Below, in pieces: positions 52,698 through 62,219 of a DNA stretch of 64,000 nucleotides. The DNA lies in the NCBI RefSeq assembly GCF_049532905.1, contig NZ_CP064032.1, positions 2,790,001 to 2,854,000 on the forward strand, in the 5' to 3' direction. Position 1 is the stretch's first letter. Every line of letters begins with the position of its first letter. The notes under the pieces were generated by a model. It was not told the origin of the DNA and ran no database searches. It was given only the letters and a program-made list of their open reading frames with translations. This stretch comes from Dyella_B nitratireducens (lineage in GTDB: Bacteria > Pseudomonadota > Gammaproteobacteria > Xanthomonadales > Rhodanobacteraceae). A program made the position numbers and the translations under genes.

Positions 52698-52910
52698 AAC
52701 TCACTCCATTGCGAGCACCGACTTTTTTTAAAGACCAGACGACCCACCCGAGCCGACGGCTTACTGTGAATGCTTCAGATCGGGTGGAGGCATGCGGACC
52801 AATCGCCGCCTTGCGAACGCGCCTTACCAAGCAACCGCAGTAAATACAGGATAATCACTCCTGTGAAAGCAAGTGTGATGAGAAATTCACGCGAAAATCG
52901 CTTAAAAAAC

Positions 52911-52940
52911 GAAAAAGCCGGGCTTTTGGCCCGGCTTTTT
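52911..52940 (-). terminator. Terminator after the second cold-shock gene
   Basis: AAAAAGCCGGGC-TTTTG-GCCCGGCTTTTT, 22 bp beyond the csp stop at 52963; strong stem and T run on the minus strand. Confidence 0.88.
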
Positions 52941-52962
52941 CACGGCTTATTAATTGCTGGTT

Positions 52963-53175
52963 TCAGACCGCTGAAACCTCCTCCGCCTGGAGACCTTTAG
53001 GCCCCTGCTTGACGAGGAACGTGACCTTCTGGCCTTCCTTGAGCGATCGAAAACCATTGCCCTGGATTGACTTGAAGTGCACGAACAGGTCACCGCCCTT
53101 GTCGCTGCTGATGAACCCGTATCCCTTGGCGTCGTTAAACCACTTGACTGTGCCCGTTGCACGTTCTTCCGACAT
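52963..53175 (-). CDS. Cold-shock domain protein, copy 2
   Basis: A 70-aa CspA-family protein (MSEERATGTVKWFNDAKGYG). RNP1 and RNP2 (DLFVHF) are conserved. It is the most divergent of the three (GGDLFVHFKSIQ, LVKQGPKGLQAEEV). The start at 53175 is used; four upstream residues from 53187 are unlikely. Confidence 0.96.
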   Translation of the reverse strand: MSEERATGTVKWFNDAKGYGFISSDKGGDLFVHFKSIQGNGFRSLKEGQKVTFLVKQGPKGLQAEEVSAV

Positions 53176-53403
53176 GACTAACCCCATCCGTTTCTAGCGC
53201 TAACCAATGAGAACCGCAGCCCACCCGAGCGGCGGCCACTGGGCATGCCGATAACCTTTCGTGCGCCCGGTGCAAAAACCTTTTGCGAACACGCATTTGT
53301 CGGCCAGCCAGCCGCCACAGGATAGTGATTTCCGTGAATCGATATGTGATGGAAAATTCACGCGCTGAATCACATTCGATAATCGCAGTTATATCGCGGA
53401 AAT

Positions 53404-53437
53404 AAAAAAAACCGGGCATTACGCCCGGTTTTTTTAA
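53404..53437 (-). terminator. Terminator after the third cold-shock gene
   Basis: AAAAAAAACCGGGC-ATTAC-GCCCGGTTTTTTT, 29 bp beyond the csp stop at 53467. A strong rho-independent terminator on the minus strand. Confidence 0.9.
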
Positions 53438-53466
53438 ATCGATCTAGCTCGATTTCTTTTAGGCAA

Positions 53467-53676
53467 TTAGGCCGGAATCACTTCGTCGGCCTGCAGGCCC
53501 TTCTGGCCCTGCACTACCTTGAAGGTGACCTTCTGGCCTTCCTGCAGGCTCTTGAAGCCATTGCCCTGGATCGCGCGAAAGTGCACGAAAACATCCGGGC
53601 CATTGTCGCGGCTGATGAAGCCGAAACCCTTGGCATCGTTGAACCATTTGACGGTACCGGTCTGACGATCAGACAT
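53467..53676 (-). CDS. Cold-shock domain protein, copy 3
   Basis: A 69-aa CspA-family protein (MSDRQTGTVKWFNDAKGFGF) with intact RNP1/RNP2. First of the tandem array in the direction of transcription. The start at 53676 is the conserved one; an ATG at 53697 adds seven residues not found in the other copies. Confidence 0.96.
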   Translation of the reverse strand: MSDRQTGTVKWFNDAKGFGFISRDNGPDVFVHFRAIQGNGFKSLQEGQKVTFKVVQGQKGLQADEVIPA

Positions 53677-53944
53677 GTTGCTCACTCCAAAACTCAAGTT
53701 TTCAAAAAAGACTCGACCGCCTGATTTAGTGCGGTCTACTTACTGGTGTGCAAAGGAAAACCCAAGGGGTGAGCGATGAGGCGGATCTTAAATCAGCTGC
53801 ACCGGGTCACGTGACTCTGGTGACCTAAGGCAAACTCAGTGCGCGCATCATACCTGTAATTCTCGCCACAAGCTAATGCGTGTTCAGCACGCATCCGTCA
53901 GGCGAAGTTGTATGCTTGATCATTCGATATGTGATGACTTTGTG

Positions 53945-54334
53945 ATGACGCTCCTGAAACAGCGTAGTGCGGTGGCTTTCTGCCGTCTTCTCGACATCGG
54001 CGTCCTGGTTGCGCTCGGCGTGCTGCTGAGTGGTTGCGGCCAGGGGGTACGTAAGCCACAACCCATTGTTCCTCCACAAAAAATCACACTCACCGGCATT
54101 CCCGCCTGCGATAGCTACCTGAACAGCTATCTCACCTGTCATCGCGCTGCCGGTACCTATCCTGTGGATAGCCTGCAAACCCATTACCAGACGATGCACG
54201 ATACGTTGCTGCAGGAAGCCAGCGACCCTGGCGTGCGCCCCTACCTGGCCAATCGCTGCATGGGCCTTGCCCAACAGTTGCAGGAAAGCTTGCAGGGGCG
54301 ATCCTGCACGGCTCCAAACACCACATCTCGCTGA
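53945..54334 (+). CDS. Small lipoprotein of unknown function
   Basis: About 129 aa with a lipobox (LGVLLSGC) after a hydrophobic stretch, so it should be an acylated envelope protein. The mature part has four further Cys (in PACDS, LTCH, NRCMG and RSCT), suggesting two disulphides, and is helical. The start is uncertain: 53912 (with AGG upstream) or 53876 would lengthen the N terminus. No family recognised. Confidence 0.65.
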   Translation: MTLLKQRSAVAFCRLLDIGVLVALGVLLSGCGQGVRKPQPIVPPQKITLTGIPACDSYLNSYLTCHRAAGTYPVDSLQTHYQTMHDTLLQEASDPGVRPYLANRCMGLAQQLQESLQGRSCTAPNTTSR

Positions 54335-54345
54335 ACACCTACTTT

Positions 54346-55635
54346 TCAACGGCGCCAATGCGCACGCAGCGCCGGCGCCAATGACGCCGGCCGGCATCGC
54401 CCAAGTCGAACCTCCGGAGTGCCGTGCCACGCCGCCATAGCGGCGATTGCTTCAGCCACTTCCGCAACCATGCGATCCGTCGGCGCAATACCCTCTTCAA
54501 GAAACAGCGCCTTGATCTCGAACTGGCCTTCGGCGCGATGTGCCTTGGCATCCAGACGCCCGATCAACCTTCCGCGATGCAGGATCGGCAGCACGTAGTA
54601 ACCGTAGCGCCGCTTGGCCGCCGGCACGTAACACTCGATGGTGTAGTCGAAATCGAACATGGCGCGCACGCGCGCCCGATCCCACACCAGCGGATCGAAC
54701 GGCGATAGCAAGGCGGTTTGCGTGGCACGCAGGCGTCCTGCATAAGCGCTATCGAGCAAGGCTGCGTGATCACGATGCACATAGGCAGCGCTACCCCAGC
54801 CGGCCACCTGCACACTCAGCAAATCACCTGCTGCAAGCAACGGCGCAAGCTCCCGATCATCCACGGCGGGCTTGAGCCGGAAGTAATCAGCGATCCATCG
54901 CGCCTGCGTGATACCTAGCGCACGCACGCTGTCGAGAATGAAATGCTGGCGCAACTCAGTGGTGGAACGGCTCAGCAACGCGCCATCAAAAGGCGGATCA
55001 AGCTTGGCAAGCACACGTTCGGCCAGATCGTAGACGCGCTGGAAGCGCTCGCGGCGCGTCACCATCAACTCGCCCGAGGCGAACCATGCTTCAAGCCAGC
55101 GCTTCTCTGGTTTCCATTCCCACCAGCCCGACGCAGCTCGTTCGGCACGCTCGAAATCAGAAGCACGCACCGCTCCGGTTGTGCGCACGCGTTCGAGCAA
55201 GGCATGCATTTCCTGAAGATTAGCATCGCGCGCACGCGCCGCGTGCTTATCCGCCCAATGGTTGCTTTGTGCCTGCGCGCGCCATGCGCGATGCGAACCG
55301 ATATCGGCCGCGGTGACGAAGCAGGCTTCGTGCGCCCAGCATTCGGCGATGCGTCCGTTTTCCAATGCCTCTTCCAGCCAAGCCTGCGGATAGTCGCCAA
55401 GGCGCGCATAGAGCACCAGATAAGGACTGCGTGCGACGACGTGGATACTGTCGATCTGCAATAACCGCATGCGCTGGATCGCAGCAATCACATCCTCGCG
55501 CCGCGCACGACGTTTAGGTGCTTGCAGCAATCCTTGTGCAGCCAACTGCAAAGCACGCGCCTGGGAAAGGGTTAGAGCTTTCCTGTCCACTAAAAGTTCG
55601 CTCAATGACGGCCTGCCTTCACTGAATGGAGACAT
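54346..55635 (-). CDS. YcaQ/AlkX-like winged-helix DNA glycosylase
   Basis: A 429-aa protein of the HTH_42 family, whose members (Streptomyces AlkZ, E. coli YcaQ/AlkX) unhook DNA interstrand crosslinks and remove bulky alkylated bases. The catalytic Gln-x-Asp motif is present in LLQIDSIHVVARSPYLVLYA. Later winged-helix segments, LLSPFDPLVWDR and the end GRLDAKAHR are typical. The start at 55635 is preferred; 55704 adds 23 residues without support. It overlaps no other gene and is convergent with the lipoprotein. Confidence 0.9.
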   Translation of the reverse strand: MSPFSEGRPSLSELLVDRKALTLSQARALQLAAQGLLQAPKRRARREDVIAAIQRMRLLQIDSIHVVARSPYLVLYARLGDYPQAWLEEALENGRIAECWAHEACFVTAADIGSHRAWRAQAQSNHWADKHAARARDANLQEMHALLERVRTTGAVRASDFERAERAASGWWEWKPEKRWLEAWFASGELMVTRRERFQRVYDLAERVLAKLDPPFDGALLSRSTTELRQHFILDSVRALGITQARWIADYFRLKPAVDDRELAPLLAAGDLLSVQVAGWGSAAYVHRDHAALLDSAYAGRLRATQTALLSPFDPLVWDRARVRAMFDFDYTIECYVPAAKRRYGYYVLPILHRGRLIGRLDAKAHRAEGQFEIKALFLEEGIAPTDRMVAEVAEAIAAMAAWHGTPEVRLGRCRPASLAPALRAHWRR

Positions 55636-55758
55636 CACTATTCTGCTGGGATTTACACCGATATTGCTAACTTGCACATCAAGCTTGGCGGGTCGGTGAC
55701 ACATAACGCCAACCGGCTATCAGCACCGGCTCGCGCAAGCATTGCAAGGAGCTAACTC

Positions 55759-56175
55759 ATGAAAGCCCGTATCCCCACCTTCATCGCCATCTTCAGCACC
55801 GGCCTGCTTGTTGCAGGTATCGCATCGGCGCAAACGCAAAGCCAGCCAATGCAGCAACCCGCTACAACCTCCCCAACCCAAAGCACTAGCAACGTGAGCG
55901 TCAATAACGCAGGGACCAATGCCGGCAGCAGCGGCGCGAACAGCGCCACGTATAACACGGCTAAAGGCCAGGTCACCGTCAACTCCACGATGGGCTCGAC
56001 ACCCTCTACGACCTCTCCGCCGTCGTTCGAACAACTGGCCAATGGCAAAAAATACATCAGCAAAGCAGACGCCAATGCGTATCCACCGTTGGCCAATGAC
56101 TTCGAATATGCGGCTCATAACGGCAACCAAGTCAGCAAGGCGCAATACGAGCGCTGGGTGAAAGATCTGAACTGA
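55759..56175 (+). CDS. Secreted Ser/Thr/Asn-rich small protein
   Basis: A 138-aa protein with a signal peptide (MKARIPTFIAIFSTGLLVAG, then IASAQ). Residues 25-90 are Gln/Ser/Thr/Asn/Pro-rich low complexity. The last ~40 form a folded segment SKADANAYPPLANDFEYAAH that looks like part of an EF-hand-like helix-loop-helix. AAGGAGC precedes the ATG. Own terminator follows. Function unknown. Confidence 0.78.
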   Translation: MKARIPTFIAIFSTGLLVAGIASAQTQSQPMQQPATTSPTQSTSNVSVNNAGTNAGSSGANSATYNTAKGQVTVNSTMGSTPSTTSPPSFEQLANGKKYISKADANAYPPLANDFEYAAHNGNQVSKAQYERWVKDLN

Positions 56176-56200
56176 CCAAACCACACGCTTTTTGTCATGT

Positions 56201-56233
56201 ACGCCGGCCGTCGTGAGATGGCCGGCGTTTTTA
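56201..56233 (+). terminator. Terminator after the 55759 gene
   Basis: ACGCCGGCC-GTCGTGAGAT-GGCCGGCGT followed by TTTTA, 25 bp past the stop. Confidence 0.85.
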
Positions 56234-56297
56234 TTGGCATACGCATATCGCTAGACTTGTCGGAACCGCGCCCGGAGTGGCGTCTTGGGGAGCTACC

Positions 56298-57380
56298 ATG
56301 ACATCTTGGTCCGGCTTTCTGCTGATAGGCCTGAGCGCCAGCCTGACGGCACTGCCGCTACATGCGCAAAATATCGATCCCGCCGACCTCAAAGCATGCA
56401 CCGGCATCGAAAGCGATGCACAACGGCTTGCCTGCTACGACCACGCGGCAGGACGCAGCCAGATGCCTGCGGCGCAAAAGCGCGTCGGGCAACCACCCAC
56501 TCCCGAATCCAAAGTGTTCCACGCCGAAAACGAAGCGACTACGGTGTCTCAAAACGCCACTGCGCCGCTGTCACTGCTGGACAGCCGCTGGGAGCTTTCA
56601 CCGCAAAGCAAGCTGGGTACTTTCAACCTGCGCGGCTACAAGCCGATCTACGTGCTGCCGGTGTTCGCCACCACTCATCAGAACAACCTTCCCTACAGCC
56701 CGAATCCGGTCAACGCTGTACAGACACCACTGGGCATGCAAAACGTCGAAGGCAAGTTCCAGCTAAGCCTGAAAACCAAAATCTGGCAAGGCGTGTTCGG
56801 CGATACCGGCGACTTGTGGTTGGGCTACACGCAGGATTCCTACTGGCAGGTCTACAACGCCAAACTCTCGCGCCCGTTCCGCGAAACCGACTATGAGCCG
56901 GAGGCAATGCTGGTGTTCAACACCGACTACCACGTATTCGGCTGGAACGGCCGGTTGCTGGGAATCGGTCTCGATCATCAATCCAACGGACAATCTGATC
57001 CCGAATCGCGCAGCTGGAATCGGGTGATGGGGCAAATTGGCTTCGAGCGCGTGGATTGGACCATTGTGTTCCGTCCCTGGTGGCGCATTCCGGAACCTGC
57101 CAAGGACGACAACAATCCGGATATCAGCAACTACATGGGCCGCGCCGACATGCAGATCATCCACGAATGGAATGGCCAGGAGTTCAGCCTGCTGCTGCGC
57201 GACTCGCTACGCGGCGGTAGCCAGCAACACGGTGCAGGACGCCTGACGTGGAGTTTCCCGCTGGCTGGCAATCTGCGCGGCTACGTGGAGCTGTTCAAGG
57301 GCTATGGCGAGAACATTCTCGACTACAACCACAATGCCACCTATCTGGGCGTGGGCATTTCGCTGCTCGATTGGTATTGA
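56298..57380 (+). CDS. pldA: Outer-membrane phospholipase A
   Basis: A 360-aa OMPLA. Signal peptide ends at LHAQ; the first ~80 mature residues form a linker with a CTGIESDAQRLACYD segment. The 12-strand barrel follows. The active-site triad is in LDHQSNGQS (His227, Ser229) with Asn in SWNR, exactly the OMPLA His-x-Ser...Asn layout. It hydrolyses phospholipids misplaced in the outer leaflet and needs Ca2+-dependent dimerisation. GGGGAG precedes the ATG at 56298. Confidence 0.95.
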   Translation: MTSWSGFLLIGLSASLTALPLHAQNIDPADLKACTGIESDAQRLACYDHAAGRSQMPAAQKRVGQPPTPESKVFHAENEATTVSQNATAPLSLLDSRWELSPQSKLGTFNLRGYKPIYVLPVFATTHQNNLPYSPNPVNAVQTPLGMQNVEGKFQLSLKTKIWQGVFGDTGDLWLGYTQDSYWQVYNAKLSRPFRETDYEPEAMLVFNTDYHVFGWNGRLLGIGLDHQSNGQSDPESRSWNRVMGQIGFERVDWTIVFRPWWRIPEPAKDDNNPDISNYMGRADMQIIHEWNGQEFSLLLRDSLRGGSQQHGAGRLTWSFPLAGNLRGYVELFKGYGENILDYNHNATYLGVGISLLDWY

Positions 57381-57401
57381 AGCTTGCGCGTGGTGCAACG
57401 T

Positions 57402-58586
57402 TCAGCGCCACCACGCCGCCTTGGTTCCAGTGAGTATCTTCAGCATCTGACCGCGTGTGAATGACCACCGGCCGAGTGGGCCGAAACCCAGATCCCGCCA
57501 CGTGGCCAGCGCGTTGCGTTCCGATTGGAACCATGGCGTCAACCATCGGCTAAGGCGCTGATAGACCGATAGGTGCGCACGCCGATTTCGTGCATACGCC
57601 TGCAAGGCTTCATCCAGACCGGAACTCGCTGCGAGCGCCAGCGCCAAGGCTTCGGCATCGAGCATGGCCATGTTTACGCCCTGGCCAAGCTGTGGACTCA
57701 TCGCGTGTGCCGCATCACCTATAAACACGACGCGGCCTTGCACTGGCGCGTGCATCACGACATCGCGATAGCGTGCACGATTGAGCTGTTGCGGCGAATC
57801 GATGCCCTCAAGCAGCGCCGACGCTTCAGGCCAGATCGCTGCGATGCGTTCGCGCATACGCTCGAAGCCTTGTTCGTCGAATGCTTCGACTTGATCGCCT
57901 GGCAGGCTGAAGTAGAAGGTAAGCCAGCGCCCGGAATGATCCACGCGCCGGCCCACGGGCAACAATCCAATCATCTCCCGCGTGCCCGCATAGCGCTGCC
58001 GCAATTCATTGGGATGCAGCCAGTTGTCTCCCGGCACCAGACACCACAATGCTCCCCACGGATACATGGTTTCACGCTGCACCAGGTTGGGTACGCAGCC
58101 GCGCAGACGCGAGTGGGCGCCATCAGCGATGACGATCAGATCGAACGGGCCGTAAGACTTGCCTTCGGCATCAAGCAGACCATGCTCGTCCGTGGCAATC
58201 TGCTTGATGCAGACGCCAGTTCGAACAGCGTGCGCATCCGGATACGCGTCGCGCAACACGCTGAAAAGGCTGCCGCGCGTCATGCCGACGCCAAAGCTAT
58301 CCGCAGCATGATCGGCGTAGCGCATATCCATCACCGTACGGCCACGATGATTGCAGCCGTGCAGACGTTCGATGCGCTGTCCTTGTTCGAGCGCCGCTTC
58401 GTGCAACCCCAAGCGGGCAAGTACGCCCAAACCGGTCGGCTGCAGCAGGAATCCGGCGCCGACGGGTCTCAGCACCGGAGCCTGCTCAAACACCGTCAGC
58501 GCATGGCCTTGCGCATGCAGCATGATCGCTGCCGCCTGACCGGCGGTGCCGTAACCGACAATGGCAATGCGCAAGCGTCCTTGCAT
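57402..58586 (-). CDS. FAD-dependent monooxygenase (PHBH fold)
   Basis: A 394-aa class-A flavoprotein. IVGYGTAGQAAAIMLHAQGH binds FAD, DLIVIADGAHSRLR is the DG motif, and RVVFIGDAAHAMSPQLGQG is the GD motif. No substrate is evident and no catabolic genes are adjacent. It is convergent with pldA, 21 bp apart, without a visible terminator. Confidence 0.92.
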   Translation of the reverse strand: MQGRLRIAIVGYGTAGQAAAIMLHAQGHALTVFEQAPVLRPVGAGFLLQPTGLGVLARLGLHEAALEQGQRIERLHGCNHRGRTVMDMRYADHAADSFGVGMTRGSLFSVLRDAYPDAHAVRTGVCIKQIATDEHGLLDAEGKSYGPFDLIVIADGAHSRLRGCVPNLVQRETMYPWGALWCLVPGDNWLHPNELRQRYAGTREMIGLLPVGRRVDHSGRWLTFYFSLPGDQVEAFDEQGFERMRERIAAIWPEASALLEGIDSPQQLNRARYRDVVMHAPVQGRVVFIGDAAHAMSPQLGQGVNMAMLDAEALALALAASSGLDEALQAYARNRRAHLSVYQRLSRWLTPWFQSERNALATWRDLGFGPLGRWSFTRGQMLKILTGTKAAWWR

Positions 58587-58636
58587 GGTTGGCGTCCCCC
58601 GGCGCCGAATTCCTTAAGCGTCAAACATGCGCTGCG

Positions 58637-59119
58637 TTAGTGATGATGCCCGCCCGCACCATGCACGTGCCCGTGCGCAAGCTCTTCTTCACTCGCCGCG
58701 CGTACGTCGGTCACCTGGATGTCGAAATGCAGGGTCTGGCCAGCAAGCGGATGGTTGCCGTCGATATGCACCGTCTCGCCGTCGACCTGCGTGACGGTGA
58801 CGTGGACCACGCCCTGCGGGCCGTTAGCCTGGAACTGCATGCCGGGCTGGATATCGTCCACGCCCTGGAAAGCTTCACGCGGCACGGCCTGTACCAATTC
58901 CGCGTGATGGACGCCGTAGCCTTCGGCAGGCGCTACGTCAACTTTGAACTGATCGCCCGCCACGCGGCCGGCCATCGCCTTTTCCAGGCCCGGCACGATC
59001 TGGCCGGTGCCATGCAGGTAGGTGAGCGGCTCGCGGCCCTCGGAGCTGTCGAGCACCTGGCCGTTGTCGTCGGTGAGGGTGTAGTGGAAAGAAGCTACGG
59101 CGTTTTCGGCAATCTGCAT
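58637..59119 (-). CDS. slyD: FKBP-type peptidyl-prolyl isomerase SlyD
   Basis: A 160-aa cytoplasmic PPIase with an inserted chaperone domain. YTLTDDNGQVLDSSEG, LTYLHGTGQIVPGLEKAMAG and DGNHPLAGQTLHFD are SlyD hallmarks. The C terminus is His-rich (HGHVHGAGGHHH), a metal-binding tail shorter than in E. coli. Confidence 0.93.
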   Translation of the reverse strand: MQIAENAVASFHYTLTDDNGQVLDSSEGREPLTYLHGTGQIVPGLEKAMAGRVAGDQFKVDVAPAEGYGVHHAELVQAVPREAFQGVDDIQPGMQFQANGPQGVVHVTVTQVDGETVHIDGNHPLAGQTLHFDIQVTDVRAASEEELAHGHVHGAGGHHH

Positions 59120-59247
59120 GACGGTCTCGCTGTGATCTAAGAATGAGCGCCGACCTTCGCCGACGGGGAACGTGCAAGCGTATCACTTGGCACTAGTGGC
59201 CCGCCCTAGGCATGCCACAATGCCCGTCAGCTACCCGCGAATTCCCC

Positions 59248-60585
59248 ATGACGACACTGCTTGAAGCCTGGCGCCATCGCCCGACGCACCGGCAGGTGTG
59301 GGCGTTGGCCACGCCGATGATCCTGTCCAATCTCACCGTGCCCCTGGTGTCATTGGTGGACAGTACCGTGGCCGGCCATCTGCCGCATACACAGGATCTG
59401 GGCGCCGTCACGGTGGGCAGCGCCGTTTATGCATTGCCGGTATGGAGCCTGGGTTTCCTGCGCATGGGTACCACCGGTTTCGCCGCCCAGGCCAAGGGTG
59501 CGGACGATGCTTCGGCATTACGCACTGTACAAGCACAGGCCTTGTTGCTTGCCGCCATGTTGGGCGTGCTGGTGGGCCTGCTGATGGTGCCGCTGTTGCC
59601 GTGGCTGGTCGCACAGATGCATTCGACGCCACTGATGACCGGCCGCGCCATGGATTACCTGCATCTGCGCCTGCTAGGCCTGCCTGCGGCGCTGCTCAAC
59701 TACTCGCTCGCTGGCTGGTTTATCGGTGCACAACGCGCGCGCACCACGCTTAGCCTGTTGCTGGTGACGAACCTGGTCAATATCGCGCTCAACCTGCTGT
59801 TTGTGCCGGGATTCGGCTGGGGCGTGCCAGGCATTGCGCTCGCTTCGGTGACGGGCGAATGGTGTGGTGCCTTGTATGGCATATGGCAGGCGCGCCGTGT
59901 CTTGCGTGGGTTCGACGGACACGTGGATTGGCAAGCCATGCGCGAATGGCGGCATTGGTTGCCGCTGCTACGCGTGAATCGTGACATTTTCCTGCGGACG
60001 ATCGCGCTGGAAGGCGTGTTCTTCAGCCTTTCGCTACTCGGCGCAAGGATTGGCGATGCCACCGTTGCTGCCAATGCGTTGTTGCTCAATGGCCTGATGC
60101 TGACTGCGTTTGGACTGGACGGGCTGGCTAATGCAGTCGAAGCGCTATGCGGCCACGCCATCGGTGCCCGCGACCCGCATGCACTACGCCGCGCCCTGGT
60201 GGTGGCGGGTGGATGGTCGTTAATCGGCAGCATCGGCTTTGCGCTGTTCTTCGGCAGTGCAGGGCATCTGTTCGTGAACCTGCAAACCAACCTGCCAGAC
60301 GTGCGCGATGCCGCCTACCAGTGCCTGCCATGGCTGACGGCACTGCCAGTAGTGGGGGTATGGAGCTATCTGCTCGACGGCCTGTTCATCGGCGCGACAC
60401 GGGCGCGGGAAATGCGAGACGGCATGTTGGTTTCCGTATTGTTTTTCATCCTGCTCGCGTGGCTCACGCGCAGCCTGGGCAATGAAGGGTTGTGGCTGAC
60501 GTTTATTGCCTTCATGGCCATGCGTGCCCTGTGTCTAGGTTGGCTGGGTTTGCGCTTGCGCCGACAGCGCGCGTGGATTGCGTGA
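59248..60585 (+). CDS. MATE-family efflux transporter
   Basis: A 445-aa inner-membrane antiporter with about 12 helices. WALATPMILSNLTVPLVSLV with VDSTVAGHLPH and YALPVWSLGFLRMGTTGFAAQ are typical of the DinF-like branch. It would export cationic drugs or metabolites using Na+ or H+. The start at 59248 is chosen over 59212. It lies 39 bp before dacB and could share its transcript. Confidence 0.9.
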   Translation: MTTLLEAWRHRPTHRQVWALATPMILSNLTVPLVSLVDSTVAGHLPHTQDLGAVTVGSAVYALPVWSLGFLRMGTTGFAAQAKGADDASALRTVQAQALLLAAMLGVLVGLLMVPLLPWLVAQMHSTPLMTGRAMDYLHLRLLGLPAALLNYSLAGWFIGAQRARTTLSLLLVTNLVNIALNLLFVPGFGWGVPGIALASVTGEWCGALYGIWQARRVLRGFDGHVDWQAMREWRHWLPLLRVNRDIFLRTIALEGVFFSLSLLGARIGDATVAANALLLNGLMLTAFGLDGLANAVEALCGHAIGARDPHALRRALVVAGGWSLIGSIGFALFFGSAGHLFVNLQTNLPDVRDAAYQCLPWLTALPVVGVWSYLLDGLFIGATRAREMRDGMLVSVLFFILLAWLTRSLGNEGLWLTFIAFMAMRALCLGWLGLRLRRQRAWIA

Positions 60586-60624
60586 GCTATCGTGCACGCT
60601 GCCGCTTGAGCAATACTTGGCCCC

Positions 60625-62169
60625 ATGAAACTCTCGCGATATCTGTTGCGGATCGGCGCGGCATGCATGCTGCTGGGCGCCATGGCCGGCGCACACGCCT
60701 ACGCTGATTCGCCCATCGCCGCGACGACGACGCGCGAGCAACTCGCCTCCGCCATCGACGAGCAGATCGGGCAACCGCGCTTCGATGCTGCCAGCTGGGG
60801 CATTGCCGTGGTATCGCTCGATTCCGGACGCACGCTATATGCGCACGATGCGGATCGCCTGCTGCAGCCCGCTTCCGCGGCCAAGCTCTACACCGCCGCA
60901 GTGGTGTTGGACACGATAGGCACCGGCTATCGCATTCCTACGCAATTGCTCGCCACGCGCCAGGTCGTACAGGGCCGGTTGGAAGGCCCGTTGATCTTGC
61001 GCGGCATGGGCGATCCCACACTCGACACACCCGGCACCAACATGGATTGGGCCGATCAGCTCGCCGAGCAGTTGGCAGCCAGCGGCGTGCATGACGTGCA
61101 AGGTGATCTGATTGCGGATGACAGCTATTTCCAGGGGCCGCAGACAGGCTCCGGCTGGGAAGCGCGCGATCTGCAAAGCTGGTTCGCGGTACCCGCTTCC
61201 GCACTCAGTGTGCGGGAAAACGTGGCCGATCTCACCGTGGCGCCAGCGAAAGCGCCAGGCTATCCCGCTTCGCTGATGCTTGATCCGCCCGGCGCCATCA
61301 CACGCATGGTGAACAACCTGGCGACCGGCGCACGCGATACACGTAGCGACGTCAATCTCTATCGCGCACCGGGCGACGCCACCTTGTATGCCTTCGGTAC
61401 CATCGCCGCGCATGCGGAACCGCAAACATACAAGCTCGCCATCGCCGATCCGGCCTGGTATGCCGGCACACGCTTGCGCGAAGCGCTGGAACGGCATGGC
61501 GTGCGCATCCACGGCAACTTGCGCGTACGGCATTGGCCGGAACAGGACGCTACCGATATCAACAAGGCCGTGGTGCTCGCAGAAGTGCTGTCACCGCCGA
61601 TGATGGAGATTCTCGATCGCGGCTTGAAGCGTTCGCAGAACCTCTATCTGCAGAACCTGCTGCAAATTGCTGGGGTGAAAGCACATGCCAATGCCGAACA
61701 ATCAGGCGACCCGCCTTCGGGTTTTCTGAGCAGTGACGCCTGGGGCATCCGCACGCTCAAAGCACTGCTGGATCGCATCGGCATCGCGCCCGGCATGGCC
61801 CAGATCGAAGATGGCGCAGGCCTGTCGCGGCAGGATCTGTCCACGGCCAATGCAATGGTGCATCTGCTGACGTATCTCGCCAGCCAGCCCTATGGCGACC
61901 AGCTACGCAATGCCCTGCCCTCCGCGGGTGTGGATGGCACGCTCGAATGGCGCATGCGCAATACGGCAGCGGCGGACAACGTGCATGCCAAGACTGGCAG
62001 CATGAACAATGTGCGCTGCCTGGTGGGTTACGTGACGACCGAAGCGGGTGAGCATTTGGCGTTTGCGATCATGCTCAACAATTTTGTGCGCGGCGGGGAT
62101 GAGCCGAGTCCGAGCCGGAATCTCGATGCGATTGTGGAGTTATTGGCGGAGTTTCGGGGCAAGAGCTAG
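60625..62169 (+). CDS. dacB: D-alanyl-D-alanine carboxypeptidase/endopeptidase (PBP4)
   Basis: A 514-aa periplasmic class-C PBP. Signal peptide ends near AHAYA. Active-site motifs: SAAK (Ser84, Lys87) in LLQPASAAKLYTA, SQN in RSQNLYLQNL, and KTG in HAKTGSMNNV. The large insert between the first two motifs is the PBP4-specific domain. It trims pentapeptides and cleaves crosslinks in murein. Confidence 0.95.
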   Translation: MKLSRYLLRIGAACMLLGAMAGAHAYADSPIAATTTREQLASAIDEQIGQPRFDAASWGIAVVSLDSGRTLYAHDADRLLQPASAAKLYTAAVVLDTIGTGYRIPTQLLATRQVVQGRLEGPLILRGMGDPTLDTPGTNMDWADQLAEQLAASGVHDVQGDLIADDSYFQGPQTGSGWEARDLQSWFAVPASALSVRENVADLTVAPAKAPGYPASLMLDPPGAITRMVNNLATGARDTRSDVNLYRAPGDATLYAFGTIAAHAEPQTYKLAIADPAWYAGTRLREALERHGVRIHGNLRVRHWPEQDATDINKAVVLAEVLSPPMMEILDRGLKRSQNLYLQNLLQIAGVKAHANAEQSGDPPSGFLSSDAWGIRTLKALLDRIGIAPGMAQIEDGAGLSRQDLSTANAMVHLLTYLASQPYGDQLRNALPSAGVDGTLEWRMRNTAAADNVHAKTGSMNNVRCLVGYVTTEAGEHLAFAIMLNNFVRGGDEPSPSRNLDAIVELLAEFRGKS

Positions 62170-62219
62170 ATCTCGCCCCAAACCAGCCCCCGCTCCATCC
62201 GGGCAGAGGGGCAAAGTGC

